From NCBI RefSeq assembly GCF_003330845.1, contig NZ_CP026121.1, positions 8,103,501 to 8,167,500 on the forward strand: a stretch of 64,000 nucleotides of DNA. The letters are read 5' to 3'. The position numbers were made by a program, and so were the translations under genes. The notes beneath the pieces are model-generated. The model was given only the letters and a program-made list of their open reading frames with translations, did not search any database and was not told the origin of the DNA. Shown here piece after piece: positions 27,971-37,751 of the stretch; position 1 is the first letter of the stretch, and every line of letters begins with the position of its first letter. Origin of the DNA: Streptomyces sp. Go-475. Lineage in GTDB: Bacteria > Actinomycetota > Actinomycetes > Streptomycetales > Streptomycetaceae.

Positions 27971-28957
27971 ATGTTCGGCAAGCTGTTCGGCAGGGGGGCG
28001 GAGAGACCGGTGGCGGATCCGCACGCCCTTCCGGCCCCGCGCAGGCAGAAGAACGGGATGTACACACTGCGCGCGCTCGGGGACGCGCGGGTGCTCGCGG
28101 TGGTCGAGGCGGCCGACGCGGGGGACTGGGAGGCGGTCAAGGCGGCGCTGGCGCCCTTCGACCTCGGCCGCGACCACCAGGTCCTGGGCGAGCTGGCCGA
28201 ACTGGACGGCGTGCAGGACTGGATCGGCCGGGCCGTCGAGGAGGACAAGGAGCACCGGGCGACGGCCCTGCTGATATCCGGCGCGCGCCACATCATCTGG
28301 GGCTGGGAGGCACGCACCGCCGCGCGTGCCGTCGACGTGACGCAGGAGCAGTGGCGGGTCTTCCACGAGCGGCTCCACATCGCCGAGGAGCAACTGCTCG
28401 AGGCCGCCGAACTGCGGCCGGAGTGGGTCACCCCGTGGCGCCGCCTCCTCACCTCGGGCCGCGGCATGTCGCTGGGATCCGCCGTCAACGAGACCCGGCT
28501 CGGGGCCGCCCTGCGCCGCGACCCGCTGGACCTGGAGACCCACATCGAGTGGGTGTCGCAGCTGCAGCCCCGCTGGGGCGGCAAGCCGGGGCAGGCCCTG
28601 GCGTTCGCCCAGGAGGCGGCCGCCCGCGCCCCGGAGGGCCACCGCCTCGGCTGTGTGCTCGCCATGGCGTACATCGAGGAGTGGGTCGAGTCGGAGCGCG
28701 GGGACTACCTGCAAACGGACGAGATCCGGGCACAGTTGCGGGAGGCGGCCGACCACAGCATCCTCCACCCCGCCTACGTGTGGCGCCCGGGCTGGCAGCA
28801 CGACTTCAACATCTTCGCCATGGCCCTGTCGCTGGCCGGCGAGCGCCACACGGTCCGGCGCGTCTTCCACACCCTGGACGGCGCCTACACCAAGTGGCCC
28901 TGGACGTACTTCGGCGAGCCCGAGAAGCAGTTCGCCCGCCACCATCGCCGCGCCTGA
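27971..28957 (+). CDS. Conserved hypothetical protein, DUF4034-like
   Basis: A 328-residue soluble protein with no signal or membrane segment. It is mostly helical and looks like a solenoid: repeated W/A-rich helices ([59 protein letters not shown]). The P-R-W-G-G-K sequence followed by [15 protein letters not shown] resembles DUF4034. The ATG at 27971 follows GGGGAGGG by about 8 bases; in-frame codons upstream give an unlikely basic extension. It is divergent from PKS 1 and 164 bases ahead of the HSP90 gene. No enzymatic motif is visible. Confidence 0.65.
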   Translation: MFGKLFGRGAERPVADPHALPAPRRQKNGMYTLRALGDARVLAVVEAADAGDWEAVKAALAPFDLGRDHQVLGELAELDGVQDWIGRAVEEDKEHRATALLISGARHIIWGWEARTAARAVDVTQEQWRVFHERLHIAEEQLLEAAELRPEWVTPWRRLLTSGRGMSLGSAVNETRLGAALRRDPLDLETHIEWVSQLQPRWGGKPGQALAFAQEAAARAPEGHRLGCVLAMAYIEEWVESERGDYLQTDEIRAQLREAADHSILHPAYVWRPGWQHDFNIFAMALSLAGERHTVRRVFHTLDGAYTKWPWTYFGEPEKQFARHHRRA

Positions 28958-29121
28958 CCAGCCACCGCCGCGCCTGACCACCCGGCCGGCCCCGCGCACC
29001 ACGCACCCGGCGCCGCCCCCTCGGAGCACACACCGGTCCCGCACCGCCCGTCCCTTCACGGGACCCGGCCCCGGTGCCGCGCGCCCGTAAACCCGTCACC
29101 CCTCCCACTTCCGGACTGCCG

Positions 29122-30978
29122 ATGACTCTGCCCGACACCGCCGCGACCCCGGCCGGCGCCGACCGCACCTTCCAGGTGGATCTGCGCGGCCTCGTCGACC
29201 TCCTCTCCCACCACCTCTACTCCAGCCCCCGCGTCTACCTGCGCGAACTCATGCAGAACGCGGTGGACGCGCTGACCGCCCGGCACACCCTCGAACCGGC
29301 CGCCCCCGCCGACGCCTTCGGTGTCCGCCTGTACGCCGACGGCTCGGTGGTCCGCGTCGAGGACGACGGCGTCGGACTCACCGAGGCCGACGTCCACAGC
29401 TTCCTCGCCACCATCGGCCGCAGCAGCAAGCGCGCCGACCGGATCGCCGAGCAGCGCGGCGACTTCATCGGCCAGTTCGGCATCGGCCTGCTCTCCTGCT
29501 TCCTGGTCGCCGACGAGATCCACGTCCTGAGCCGCTCGGCCCGCACCCCGGACGCCCCGGCCGTGGAGTGGCGCGGACGCGGCGACGGCAGCTACACCGT
29601 CCGCACCCTGCCCGCCTCCGCCCGCCCCCGGCCCGGCACCACCGTCACGCTGACCCCGCGCGCCGACGCGGGCGAGTGGACCCGCCCGGCCCAGGTGCAC
29701 GCCCTGGCCCGCCACTTCGGGTCCCTGCTGCGCCACCCGGTGACCTTCGACGACGGCACGGCCGGCCCCGACGCCCCGGGCGCGTCCGTCAACCCCGAGC
29801 CCGCCCCCTGGGCGCGCACGTACCCCACCCCGGGAGCCCGCTCCCGCGCCCTGGCCGCGTACGCCGAGGAGGTGTTCGGCTTCACGCCGCTGGACACCAT
29901 CGAGCTGGACCTGCCGGCCGTCGGCCTGAAGGGCATCGCCTGCGTGCTGCCCGAGACGGTCCCGGCCGGGCGCCGCCACGGCCACCGGGTGCACGTCAAG
30001 GGCATGCTGCTCTCCGAGCAGGCCGAGGAGATCCTGCCCGACTGGGCGTTCTTCGTCCGCTGCGTCGTCGACGCCGAGAGCCTGCGCCCGACGGCGTCCC
30101 GCGAGTCCCTGTACGAGGACGACACCCTCGCCGCCGTCCGCGACGCCCTCGCCGAGCGGCTGCGCGCCTGGATCGCCCGGGCCGCCGCCAGCGACCCGGA
30201 CCTGCTGCACCGCTTCCTCCAGGCCCACCACCTGGCCGTGAAGTCCCTCGCCGTGCACGACGACGAGATCCTGCGGATGCTGCTGCCCTGGCTGCCGTTC
30301 GAGACCACCGACGGGCACTGCACCCTCGACGAGTTCGCGCGCACCCACCGCACCGTGCTGGTGACGTCGACCGTGGAGGAGTTCCGCCAGGTCGCGGCGA
30401 TCGCCTCGGCCGCCGGACTCGGCGTCGTCAACGGCGGCTACACCTACGACCGGGAACTGGTCCACCGCCTGCCCGAGGTCAGGCCCGAGGTCGCCGTCGC
30501 CGACCTCGACCCGGCGACCCTCACCGCCCACCTCGACCCCGTCGACCGCGAGACGGAACTCGCCGCCGCGGCCTACCTCGCCCAGGCCCGCGACGCCCTC
30601 GCCGTCTTCGACTGCGACGTCGCGCTGCGCACCTTCCAGCCCGCCTCCGCCCCCGCCCTCCTCGTCGACAGCCGCGAGGCCCGGCACGAGCGCACCCGCT
30701 CCCAGCTCGCCCGCGAGCAGGAGGGCGGCCTGTGGGGCGACATCCTCGGCGCCCTGCGTCAGGAGGCCCCGCGGGCCCAGCTGATCCTCAACCAGCTCAA
30801 CCCGCTGGTGCGCACCGCCGTCACCATCGACGAGCCCGAGCTGGCCCGCACCAGCGCCGAAGCCCTCTACGGACAGGCCGCCATGCTGTCCCGCCGCCCG
30901 CTGAGGCCCGCCGAGTCGAGCCTCATCAACCGCTCCTTCCTCGACCTCCTCGCCCACGCCCTCCGCAAGGACAGCTGA
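29122..30978 (+). CDS. HSP90-family (HtpG-like) molecular chaperone
   Basis: A 618-residue HSP90. The N-terminal GHKL ATPase is complete: YLRELMQNAVDAL (catalytic Glu and the magnesium-binding Asn), VEDDGVGLTEADV, and GQFGIGLLSCFLVADEI with the ATP-lid glycines. The middle domain carries LPAVGLKGIACVLP and VHVKGMLLSEQAEEILPDW, with the ESLRPTASRESLYED arginine loop. The C-terminal dimerisation part is shorter and divergent, and there is no MEEVD tail. A TPR protein starts 2 bases after the stop, which strongly suggests that the two proteins work together. ATG at 29122 was chosen over an upstream frame because it starts the conserved sequence with a short tail. Confidence 0.9.
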   Translation: MTLPDTAATPAGADRTFQVDLRGLVDLLSHHLYSSPRVYLRELMQNAVDALTARHTLEPAAPADAFGVRLYADGSVVRVEDDGVGLTEADVHSFLATIGRSSKRADRIAEQRGDFIGQFGIGLLSCFLVADEIHVLSRSARTPDAPAVEWRGRGDGSYTVRTLPASARPRPGTTVTLTPRADAGEWTRPAQVHALARHFGSLLRHPVTFDDGTAGPDAPGASVNPEPAPWARTYPTPGARSRALAAYAEEVFGFTPLDTIELDLPAVGLKGIACVLPETVPAGRRHGHRVHVKGMLLSEQAEEILPDWAFFVRCVVDAESLRPTASRESLYEDDTLAAVRDALAERLRAWIARAAASDPDLLHRFLQAHHLAVKSLAVHDDEILRMLLPWLPFETTDGHCTLDEFARTHRTVLVTSTVEEFRQVAAIASAAGLGVVNGGYTYDRELVHRLPEVRPEVAVADLDPATLTAHLDPVDRETELAAAAYLAQARDALAVFDCDVALRTFQPASAPALLVDSREARHERTRSQLAREQEGGLWGDILGALRQEAPRAQLILNQLNPLVRTAVTIDEPELARTSAEALYGQAAMLSRRPLRPAESSLINRSFLDLLAHALRKDS

Positions 30979-30980
30979 CG

Positions 30981-33938
30981 ATGCCGACGACCGCACCCCA
31001 GACCATCGACGAGCTGTACGAGGCGCTCCAGGAGAACCAACAGCGCCCCTACGGCCGCACCCGCACCGTCATCGCCGAGGAACTCGTCGACGTCGCCGAG
31101 CAGTTCGCGCAGCCCCTGCCACTCGTCCGCACGCTCCTCGAACTCCAGGAGGCGTACACCTACGGCTCCGAGCCCCGGAAGTCGCCCGTCGTCTTCGCGC
31201 GCCTGCTCACCCTCTTCGACGAGCAGCCCGATGTCTTCACCGAGAATCTGCGGCACCTGCTGTTCTGGCGGTTCAAGTGGGTGGCCAACGCCCTGCGCCA
31301 GCTGCCCGAGGTACCGCTGCCCAGCCTGCGCCAGTGGCTGACGGAGATGCGCGACCGGTACGAGAAGGAGGGGCTCGGCCTCCAGCCCTACTACGGGCAG
31401 GCGTACCAGCTCGCCGCCCACGTCGGCGAGGACACCACCCTCGCCTACGAGCTGTGGGCGGGCCGCACCCGCACCCGGCTCAGCGACTGCGAGGCCTGCG
31501 AGACCTGCCAGCGGGCCCTGTACCACCTCGCGGCGGGCGACGACGAGCGGGCGCTGCGCGCCTGGGAGCCCGTCCTGGCCGGCAAGGAGTCCTGCCAGGA
31601 GGAGCCGGCCCGCTCCGTGTCGCACGCGCTGCTGCCCCTGCTGCGCACCGGCCGCACCGACCGGGCCCGCGAACTGCACCTCGCCGGCTACCGCGGCTGC
31701 CGCCGCAACCCCTCGATGTCGGCGGAGGTCGGCCGGCACCTGGAGTTCTGCGCGCTGACCGGCAACGAGGCGCGCGGCCTGGAGCTGCTCGCCGAGAACC
31801 GGAACCTGTTCGACGAGGTCGACTCGCCGCTGGACCAGCTCGACTTCCTCACCGGCGTCGAGGTCCTCCTGCAGCGCGTCGAGTCGCTCGGCCACGGCGA
31901 GCTGCCCGCCGCCGGATACGCGGGCCGCACCTGGACCGTGGCCGCGCTGCGCGCCGAGGTGCGCGGCCACGCCGACGACCTCGCCGCCCGCTTCGACGCC
32001 CGCAACGGCACCACGACCCACACCGACCGCCGCACGACCCGCCTCGACCGGGCTCCCCTCCTGGACGCGCTGGAACTGACCCTGCGCACCCGCGCCCTCG
32101 ACGACGTGGCCCCGGCCGCCCCGGCCGCCCCCGCCCCCGCGCCCGCCGCCCGCGCGGCCGCCGCCGTCCCCGAGTCGCTGCCCGAACTCATCGTCCGGGC
32201 CCGGGCCCTGGAGGAGCAGGGGCACCCGGACGGACGCGCCTGCTGGGCGCGGCTGCGCACCCTCGTCACCGCCCGCGACTACACCCACCCCGACGACCCG
32301 GCCGTCGGCCCGCTCGTGCGCCTGCGCGCGGACCTGCTGGCCGACGAGGCGAGCCGGGCCGGCGACAAGGACGAGTTCGCCGACTCCGCCGCCCTCTACG
32401 AGGAGGCCGCGGCCCTGTACGACGACGCGGGCCTGCCCGGTCACGCCGCGGTCGCCCGCGCCGGCGCGCTGTTCGCCACCGCCGAGATCCCCCCGGAGGG
32501 CCCCGCCGAGGGCCCGGAGAGGGCCGAGGCCAAGGCCGCCGCGCTGACCGCCGCGCACGCCGCCATGGTCCGCCTGCAGGAGGAGACGCCCGGCCTCGCC
32601 CCGCAGCAGGAGTCCCGCCTGCTGCGGATGCGGGCGACCGCGTTCGGCCTGCGGCTGCAGGCCTCGGGGAGCGAGGAGCACGCCGCCGCGGCCTTCGCCG
32701 AGGTGGAGCTGCTGCACGCCTTCGCCACCCGGCACGACATCGCCGGGCAGATCTCCGGCGCCCTGTTGCTGCGGGCCGGCACGCACGCCATCTCCGGCGA
32801 TCTGCCGACCGCGGTCACCGAGATCGACGCCCTCCTCGACCGGCTGAAGGCACACGGCCCCGCCTGGCACCTGCCCCGCACACTCGGCCTGCGCGCCCGG
32901 CTCCAGCTCGGCCTGCGGGACGCGCAGGCCGCGCACGCCGACCTGACCGAGGCCCTGCGGCTGGCCGCCGACTGGCCGGCCGACGCGGTCGACACCGCCC
33001 GCCTCCACGGTGAACTCGCCGAGGTCTGCATGCACCTGGGCCGCCCCGACGAGGCGCTGCGGCACCTGACGCGCTCGGCCGAGCTGGACCTGCGCCACGG
33101 CAGCCGCACGGACGCGTACTGCGCCTACAGCAACGCGGCCCAGCTCAGCCTCGACCTCGGCCGCGTCGAGGACAGCATCGCCCTGCTCGACTCCCTGCTG
33201 GCCGAGCCGGACGTCGCCGCCGGAGAACTGGACGACCGGCTCGTCGCCCAGCTGCGCCTGACCCGTGCCCGGGCGCTGCACGCGGGGGAGGACCTCAAGG
33301 CCGCCACCGCGGAGTTCGTCGCCCTCGCGGCCGAGTCGGCCGGCTGGGACGACGACCCGGGCAGCCACGCCATGATCGCCGCGGAGACGGCCGTACTGCT
33401 CGGCGAGTCCGGCGAGTTCGGCCGCGCCCGCGAGGTCGCGGACCAGGCGCTCGCCGCCCACGCCCGGGCACCGCGCCACGAGCAGCTCAGCAACTGCCTG
33501 CGCGAACTCGCCCGCCTCCAGGCCCAGCAGCAGGGCCCCGACGGTCTGGCCGGCGCCCGGGCCTTCCTCGCCGACGCCGGCCGGATCGCCGACGAGGCCC
33601 GCGCCGCGGGGTTCGAGCCGCACGGCCGCTCCCTGGACACGGCCCTGGCCTACGAACACGGGCGGGTCAACGCCTACGCGCGGGAGTACGAGGACGCCCT
33701 CGCCGCCCTGGAGAAGGCCCTCGCCCTCCTCGGCGAGCCGGGAGCGGACCAGGACCAGGCCGGCGAGTGGGCCGAGTGCGTCCGCCTCGCGGGTGCCGTG
33801 GAGGGCATCTACCTCGAACGCCCCGCGCCCGCCCTCGCCCGTCTCGACGCGGCGGTCTCCCGCCTGACCGCCCTGGGCCACACCGAGGAGACCGAGTCCC
33901 TGACTGCCCTGGTGGCCCGGCTGCGCGACGAGGACTGA
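30981..33938 (+). CDS. Large tetratricopeptide-repeat protein, partner of HSP90
   Basis: A 985-residue all-helical protein starting 2 bases after the HSP90 stop. Degenerate TPR-like helical pairs run through most of the length, for example ALYHLAAGDDERALRAWEPV, LGLRDAQAAHADLTEALRLA, LHGELAEVCMHLGRPDEALR and YAREYEDALAALEKALALLG. An Ala/Pro-rich hinge near residues 375-395 divides it into two solenoids. The N-terminal part contains a CEACETC cluster that could bind metal. There is no signal peptide or catalytic motif. TPR proteins are the classical HSP90 co-chaperones in eukaryotes (established knowledge); here the pairing comes from operon structure only. Confidence 0.82.
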   Translation: MPTTAPQTIDELYEALQENQQRPYGRTRTVIAEELVDVAEQFAQPLPLVRTLLELQEAYTYGSEPRKSPVVFARLLTLFDEQPDVFTENLRHLLFWRFKWVANALRQLPEVPLPSLRQWLTEMRDRYEKEGLGLQPYYGQAYQLAAHVGEDTTLAYELWAGRTRTRLSDCEACETCQRALYHLAAGDDERALRAWEPVLAGKESCQEEPARSVSHALLPLLRTGRTDRARELHLAGYRGCRRNPSMSAEVGRHLEFCALTGNEARGLELLAENRNLFDEVDSPLDQLDFLTGVEVLLQRVESLGHGELPAAGYAGRTWTVAALRAEVRGHADDLAARFDARNGTTTHTDRRTTRLDRAPLLDALELTLRTRALDDVAPAAPAAPAPAPAARAAAAVPESLPELIVRARALEEQGHPDGRACWARLRTLVTARDYTHPDDPAVGPLVRLRADLLADEASRAGDKDEFADSAALYEEAAALYDDAGLPGHAAVARAGALFATAEIPPEGPAEGPERAEAKAAALTAAHAAMVRLQEETPGLAPQQESRLLRMRATAFGLRLQASGSEEHAAAAFAEVELLHAFATRHDIAGQISGALLLRAGTHAISGDLPTAVTEIDALLDRLKAHGPAWHLPRTLGLRARLQLGLRDAQAAHADLTEALRLAADWPADAVDTARLHGELAEVCMHLGRPDEALRHLTRSAELDLRHGSRTDAYCAYSNAAQLSLDLGRVEDSIALLDSLLAEPDVAAGELDDRLVAQLRLTRARALHAGEDLKAATAEFVALAAESAGWDDDPGSHAMIAAETAVLLGESGEFGRAREVADQALAAHARAPRHEQLSNCLRELARLQAQQQGPDGLAGARAFLADAGRIADEARAAGFEPHGRSLDTALAYEHGRVNAYAREYEDALAALEKALALLGEPGADQDQAGEWAECVRLAGAVEGIYLERPAPALARLDAAVSRLTALGHTEETESLTALVARLRDED

Positions 33939-33950
33939 CCCGCAGGCAGA

Positions 33951-33987
33951 CCCCCCTTCGGTGGCCGCCCGGGCCACCGAAGGGGGG
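33951..33987. terminator. Strong hairpin after the HSP90-TPR operon
   Basis: CCCCCCTTCGGTGGCC (33951-33966), a five-base loop, and GGCCACCGAAGGGGGG (33972-33987) make a perfect 16-bp stem starting 12 bases after the TPR-protein stop codon. There is no T-run. Confidence 0.85.
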
Positions 33988-34115
33988 CGCCGGCGGCTCC
34001 GTCGGGACTGCCGAACGGGGGACGCCCCCGGAAGCATGGCGCAAGGGCGAGGTCGGACGGGAAGGTTCCCGGGGCACCCGGACCGGGAGCAGCGTTACGA
34101 CAAGGAGCGTCCGCC

Positions 34116-35081
34116 ATGGGTACCGCCGTCCACGTCCCGCAGACCCGGGACATGATCGGGGACGAGCTCTCCGGAGACGAGGCGTTCACCGCCCTGCGCC
34201 ACTACGGCGGGCTGCGGCTGCTGGCCGACTCCTTCGCCCGGTTCCGCTACGCCGACGGTTTCACCAACGCCCGGGCCCTCGCCTTCCAGGTGGTGGTGGG
34301 GCTGGTTCCCTGCACCGTCGCGCTGGTCGGGCTGGCCACGTCGGTGCACACCGAGGGCGTGGGCCGGGTCATCGAGCTCACGCTCGGCCGGATCGTGCCC
34401 GGCGCCAGCGCCGAGATCGTCGAGGACGCCTTCGAGGGGACGCGGCGCACCGCCCACGGCGATGTCTGGAGCACCCTCGCCCTCTGGCTCGGCCTGGGCT
34501 TCGCGCTGCTCAACCTCGCCTCGGCCATGGGCCAGATCGAGCGCGGCGCCAACCGCATCTACGGCATCGAGCGCGACCGTCCCTTCCCGCGCAAGTACAC
34601 CCGGGCGATCGTGCTCGCGCTCGCCGCCGGTCTGCCCCTGGTGCTGGGATTCGTCGTCCTCGTCGCCGGCGAGGCCGTGGGCGATGCGGTGGCGGACACC
34701 GCCGGCTGGGCGGGCGGCGGCGCGCAGTGGTGGGAGGTGCTCGACATCCCCGTCGGGCTCGCGCTGGCCTGGGTGGCCTCCGCCGTGATCTTCCGCTGGT
34801 CGCCCCGCCGCGTCCAGCCCGGCTACACCTGGCTGGCCTTCGGCTCGGCCGTGCATCTGCTGCTGTGGGTGGCGGCCACCTGGCTGCTCGCGCTGTACGT
34901 CGAGGAGAGCGGTGCCTTCGGCGCCGTGTACGGGCCGCTCACCGCCTTCATCGCCCTGCTGCTGTGGGCGAACCTCACGGCCGTCGCGCTCTTCCTCGGC
35001 ATCGCGTTCGCCGCCCAGCTGGAAGCGGCCCGCGCCGGCATCGAGACGGCGGTCCGGCCGGACCCCGGCCCCGGCGCGTGA
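34116..35081 (+). CDS. YihY/BrkB-family membrane protein
   Basis: A 321-residue integral membrane protein with about six hydrophobic segments. The N-terminal RLLADSFARFRYADGFTNAR, followed by ALAFQVVVGLVPCTVALVGL, and the cytoplasmic RGANRIYGIERDRPFPRKYTR are the characteristic blocks of the YihY/BrkB family. AAGGAG lies about 8 bases before the ATG. The family was once called ribonuclease BN by mistake; its true role is unknown, with transport of small molecules suggested. It is followed by about 1 kb of minisatellite DNA. Confidence 0.85.
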   Translation: MGTAVHVPQTRDMIGDELSGDEAFTALRHYGGLRLLADSFARFRYADGFTNARALAFQVVVGLVPCTVALVGLATSVHTEGVGRVIELTLGRIVPGASAEIVEDAFEGTRRTAHGDVWSTLALWLGLGFALLNLASAMGQIERGANRIYGIERDRPFPRKYTRAIVLALAAGLPLVLGFVVLVAGEAVGDAVADTAGWAGGGAQWWEVLDIPVGLALAWVASAVIFRWSPRRVQPGYTWLAFGSAVHLLLWVAATWLLALYVEESGAFGAVYGPLTAFIALLLWANLTAVALFLGIAFAAQLEAARAGIETAVRPDPGPGA

Positions 35082-35106
35082 GACGGCCACCGCCTCAGCC
35101 GGGCGG

Positions 35107-36090
35107 GCACACCGACCGGCCCGCTGGCCCGGCACGCCGACCGGCCCGCTGGCCCGGCTCGCCGACCGGCCCGCTGGCCCGGCTCGCTGACCGGCCCGCT
35201 GGCCCGGCTCGCTGACCGGCCCGCTGGCCCGGCTCGCTGACCGGCCCGCTGGCCCGGCTCGCTGACCGGCTCGCTGACCGGCTCGCTGGCCCGGCTCGCT
35301 GACCGGCCCGCTGGCCCGGCTCGCTGACCGGCCCGCTGGCCCGGCTCGCTGACCGGCTCGCTGGCCCGGCTCGCTGACCGGCTCGCTGGCCCGGCTCGCT
35401 GACCGGCTCGCTGACCGGCTCGCTGATCGGCTCTGCTGGCTCCGGCTCGCTGACTGGCCTGCTGGCTTGGCTTCGCTGATCGGCCTGCTGGCCGGCTCGC
35501 TGACCGACCCGCTGGCCTGGACTCGCTGACCGCCTCCGCTGGCCCGGCTCGCTGACCGGCCCGCTGGCCTGGTTTCGCTGACTGCCCGCTGGCCTGGGCT
35601 CGCTGACCGCCCGCTGGCCCGGCACGCTGACCGGCCCTGCCTGGCACGCTGACTGGCCCCCGGCCCGGCTCGCTGGCTCGGCTCGCTGACCGGCCCGCTG
35701 GCCCGGCACGCCGATCGGCCCCCGGCCCGGCACGCTGATCGGCCCCTGCCCGGCTTCGCTGGCCCGGCTCGCTGACCGGTCGCTGGCCTGGCTGCTGGCC
35801 CGGCTCGCTGACTGCTCGCGGCCTGCTCTGGCCCGGCTCGCTGACCGGCTCGCTGACCGGCTCACGCTGACTGGCTGCTGGCCTGGTTCGCTGGCCCGGC
35901 TCGCTGATTGGCTCGCTGCCCGCGCTTACGCCGACTGGCCCACGCCCGGCACGCTGACCGGCCTGCCGCCTGGCACGCCGACCGGCCCGCCGGCCCGGCA
36001 CGCTGACCCGGCCCGCTGACCGCCCGGCACACCGACGGCCCGCCACGCCGACCGGCCCGTCGGCCCGGAACGCCGACCGGGCCGCCGGGC
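35107..36090. repeat. Intergenic GC-rich minisatellite, about 1 kb
   Basis: A tandem array built from two short words, GCTCGCTGACCGG-like and CCCGCTGGCCCGG-like, that combine into a 25-base unit (CCCGCTGGCCCGGCTCGCTG plus ACCGG). The left half is nearly perfect; from about 35,430 onward units are shortened, mutated or mixed (CACGCTGACCGG, CTGGCCTGG). The unit is not a multiple of three. All minus-strand frames are open through most of it, but only because the sequence lacks stop words. I see no gene inside. It lies between the BrkB gene (plus) and the convergent sigma-linked gene (minus). Confidence 0.9.
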
Positions 36091-36174
36091 TGGCCCGGGT
36101 CCCCCCGGCCGGCCACGGCGGGAAGATCACCGTGCCCGGCTCGATCCGCGCGTGAGGAAGGCGGGCGGCCCCCG

Positions 36175-37170
36175 TCACGCCTCGGCGTGGATGACGGTCT
36201 CGGACGGTTCCGCGGCGACGATGAGCACTCCCTGTTCCTCGCCGGACGGCAGTGAGGCACGGCGGACGAGGCTCTCCCACTCGCCGGGCCACACGGTCGT
36301 GGCGTCCCACAGGATCCCCTCCAGGAGCACGCCGTCCAGCTTGGCGCTGCTGAGGTCCGCCCCGACGAAGTCGCTGCTCGCCCGCTCGACCTCGGCGACG
36401 GCCTTGGCCAGGGCGTCCGCCTGGTCGCAGCCCTGGGCCAGATCGTCGATGAGGTCCTGCGCGACCGCGTCCACACCGAACACATAACCGGGCGAGGACG
36501 ACTCGAGGGTGAGGATCGCCGGTTCCAGCTCCTCGTCGAGCAACTGCTGGATGCGGTGCAGGTCGTGCAGCAGCCGCTCCGCGGGCTCGGCGAGCACCGA
36601 CTCGACGGCCACCAGGTAGTCCAGGCCGGTGAGCGTCACCGGTGGCCGCTGCGGCTTGGGCAGCCGGGACATCGCCCGCAGGCGCTCCCGGAGCTGCTCG
36701 ATCACCAGCTCCGCGTCGGCGACGGTCCGGGCGGTTCCCTCCAGCAGGTCGGTCAGGTTCTGCACCATGCGGACCGCGGCCCGCATGCCCTCGGCCAGGT
36801 CGGCCGGCCAGTAGCGGTGGGCCAGCCGCAGCGCCTCCTGACGGTACTTCACCCGCACCGGCGAGGGCCGGTTGAAGAGCGGGCCCCGCTCCGCGAGGCG
36901 TGCCTCGAGCTCCGGGTTCCGCTGGGCCAGGGCGGCGCGGGCCTCACGGGACCGGCGCCGGGTGACCGCATGCCCGATCGAGCGGTGGGCGGCTGCCAGC
37001 AGACGGTCCAGCGCCAGGTCCGGGGGACGCAGTTCGGGCGGCCCGCCCTGTGCGGTGACGCGGTCGGTGACGGCGGTCCCCAACCGGTCGTGGACCCGGG
37101 CCAGCAGTGTGTCCAGCACGTCCTCGCGGCAGAACGGCGACCCGGGCGTACGCGCATCGCGGTCCGTCAC
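36175..37170 (-). CDS. Hypothetical protein coupled to a sigma factor, short pentapeptide-like C-terminus
   Basis: A 331-residue soluble, helix-rich protein (for example VHDRLGTAVTDRVTAQGG and LLEGTARTVADAELVIEQL). Near residues 265-290 a stretch ADLSSAKLDGVLLEGILWDA has the A(D/N)LxxAxLxG pattern of pentapeptide repeats, with only about three coils. The C-terminus is an acidic beta-rich tail. GTG at 37170 lies behind GGAGG and overlaps the stop of the sigma factor gene (GTGA). The pair is therefore co-translated. A role as target or modulator of the sigma factor is inferred only from position. I do not recognise a named family. Confidence 0.7.
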   Translation of the reverse strand: MTDRDARTPGSPFCREDVLDTLLARVHDRLGTAVTDRVTAQGGPPELRPPDLALDRLLAAAHRSIGHAVTRRRSREARAALAQRNPELEARLAERGPLFNRPSPVRVKYRQEALRLAHRYWPADLAEGMRAAVRMVQNLTDLLEGTARTVADAELVIEQLRERLRAMSRLPKPQRPPVTLTGLDYLVAVESVLAEPAERLLHDLHRIQQLLDEELEPAILTLESSSPGYVFGVDAVAQDLIDDLAQGCDQADALAKAVAEVERASSDFVGADLSSAKLDGVLLEGILWDATTVWPGEWESLVRRASLPSGEEQGVLIVAAEPSETVIHAEA

Positions 37171-37751
37171 GTCGCCCTCCTCTCCTCGTGGTGACGGCCT
37201 TCCAGACGCAGGCCCTCCTTCAGGGCCGCTCTGGCCCGGGCCAGGTTCTGGCGCACGGCGGCCCGGGTGGTTCCCATGGCGCGGGCGCTCTCCTCGGTGG
37301 TGAAGCCGTCGAGGTGCCAGGCCATGGCGGCGCGCTGCTTGGCCGGCAGCTGGAGCAGCAGGGAGATCACCCGGCGCTCCTCCTCCCCGAGCTCGGCCGC
37401 GTGGGCCGGGGTCTGCCAGCGCAGGGTGGTCTCCGGCTCGGGCATGTCGGCGCAGGCGTCCTCCGGTTTGACCTGCTGGCTCACCCACGACCGCCACGCG
37501 ACGGTGCGCAGCCAGGCGCGGGGGTGCGTCAACGACAGACCCGGCGCGCACATCTGGGTGAAGGCGTCCTGGGCCGCGTCCTGCGCCTCCGCCCAGGACG
37601 CGCCGTGCAGCAGCAGGAACCGGACCAGCGCCGGGTACTGCTCGTGGTGCAGCGCCTCGGCGAGTTCGATGCCGGGCAGGGGCGCCGAGCTGATCTCGAC
37701 ATGGTCGACGAGATCGATCTCAGTACTGAGCGCGTCCTCCACGGCGCCCAC
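37167..37751 (-). CDS. ECF-like sigma-70 family RNA polymerase sigma factor
   Basis: A 194-residue sigma factor. Region 2 is visible as ALVRFLLLHGASWAEAQDAA followed by QDAFTQM and PRAWLRTVAWRSWV. Region 4 is VISLLLQLPAKQRAAMAWHL, then TEESARAMGTTRAAVRQNLA with the DNA-recognition helix. GTG at 37751 is the likely start; a second GTG three codons later is closer to GGGGGTGG. It overlaps the upstream small gene by 32 bases and the downstream gene by 4. No classical anti-sigma factor (zinc-binding, membrane) is next to it; the upstream small membrane peptide may have that role (inference). Confidence 0.85.
   Translation of the reverse strand: MGAVEDALSTEIDLVDHVEISSAPLPGIELAEALHHEQYPALVRFLLLHGASWAEAQDAAQDAFTQMCAPGLSLTHPRAWLRTVAWRSWVSQQVKPEDACADMPEPETTLRWQTPAHAAELGEEERRVISLLLQLPAKQRAAMAWHLDGFTTEESARAMGTTRAAVRQNLARARAALKEGLRLEGRHHEERRAT

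Noticed and set aside
28930..28980. Short tandem duplication around the stop of the DUF4034-like gene
   Set aside because: About 20 bases repeated once (CCGCGCCTGACCA twice); it only duplicates the stop region and has no visible consequence.
35107..36090. CRISPR array
   Set aside because: Units are directly tandem with no unique spacers, and no cas gene is near.
34823..36310. Long minus-strand reading frame rich in Ser/Arg/Ala/Pro through the minisatellite
   Set aside because: The 25-base repeat unit shifts frame at every copy and all minus frames are open there; there is no ribosome-binding site or conserved domain. It is a by-product of a stop-poor repeat.
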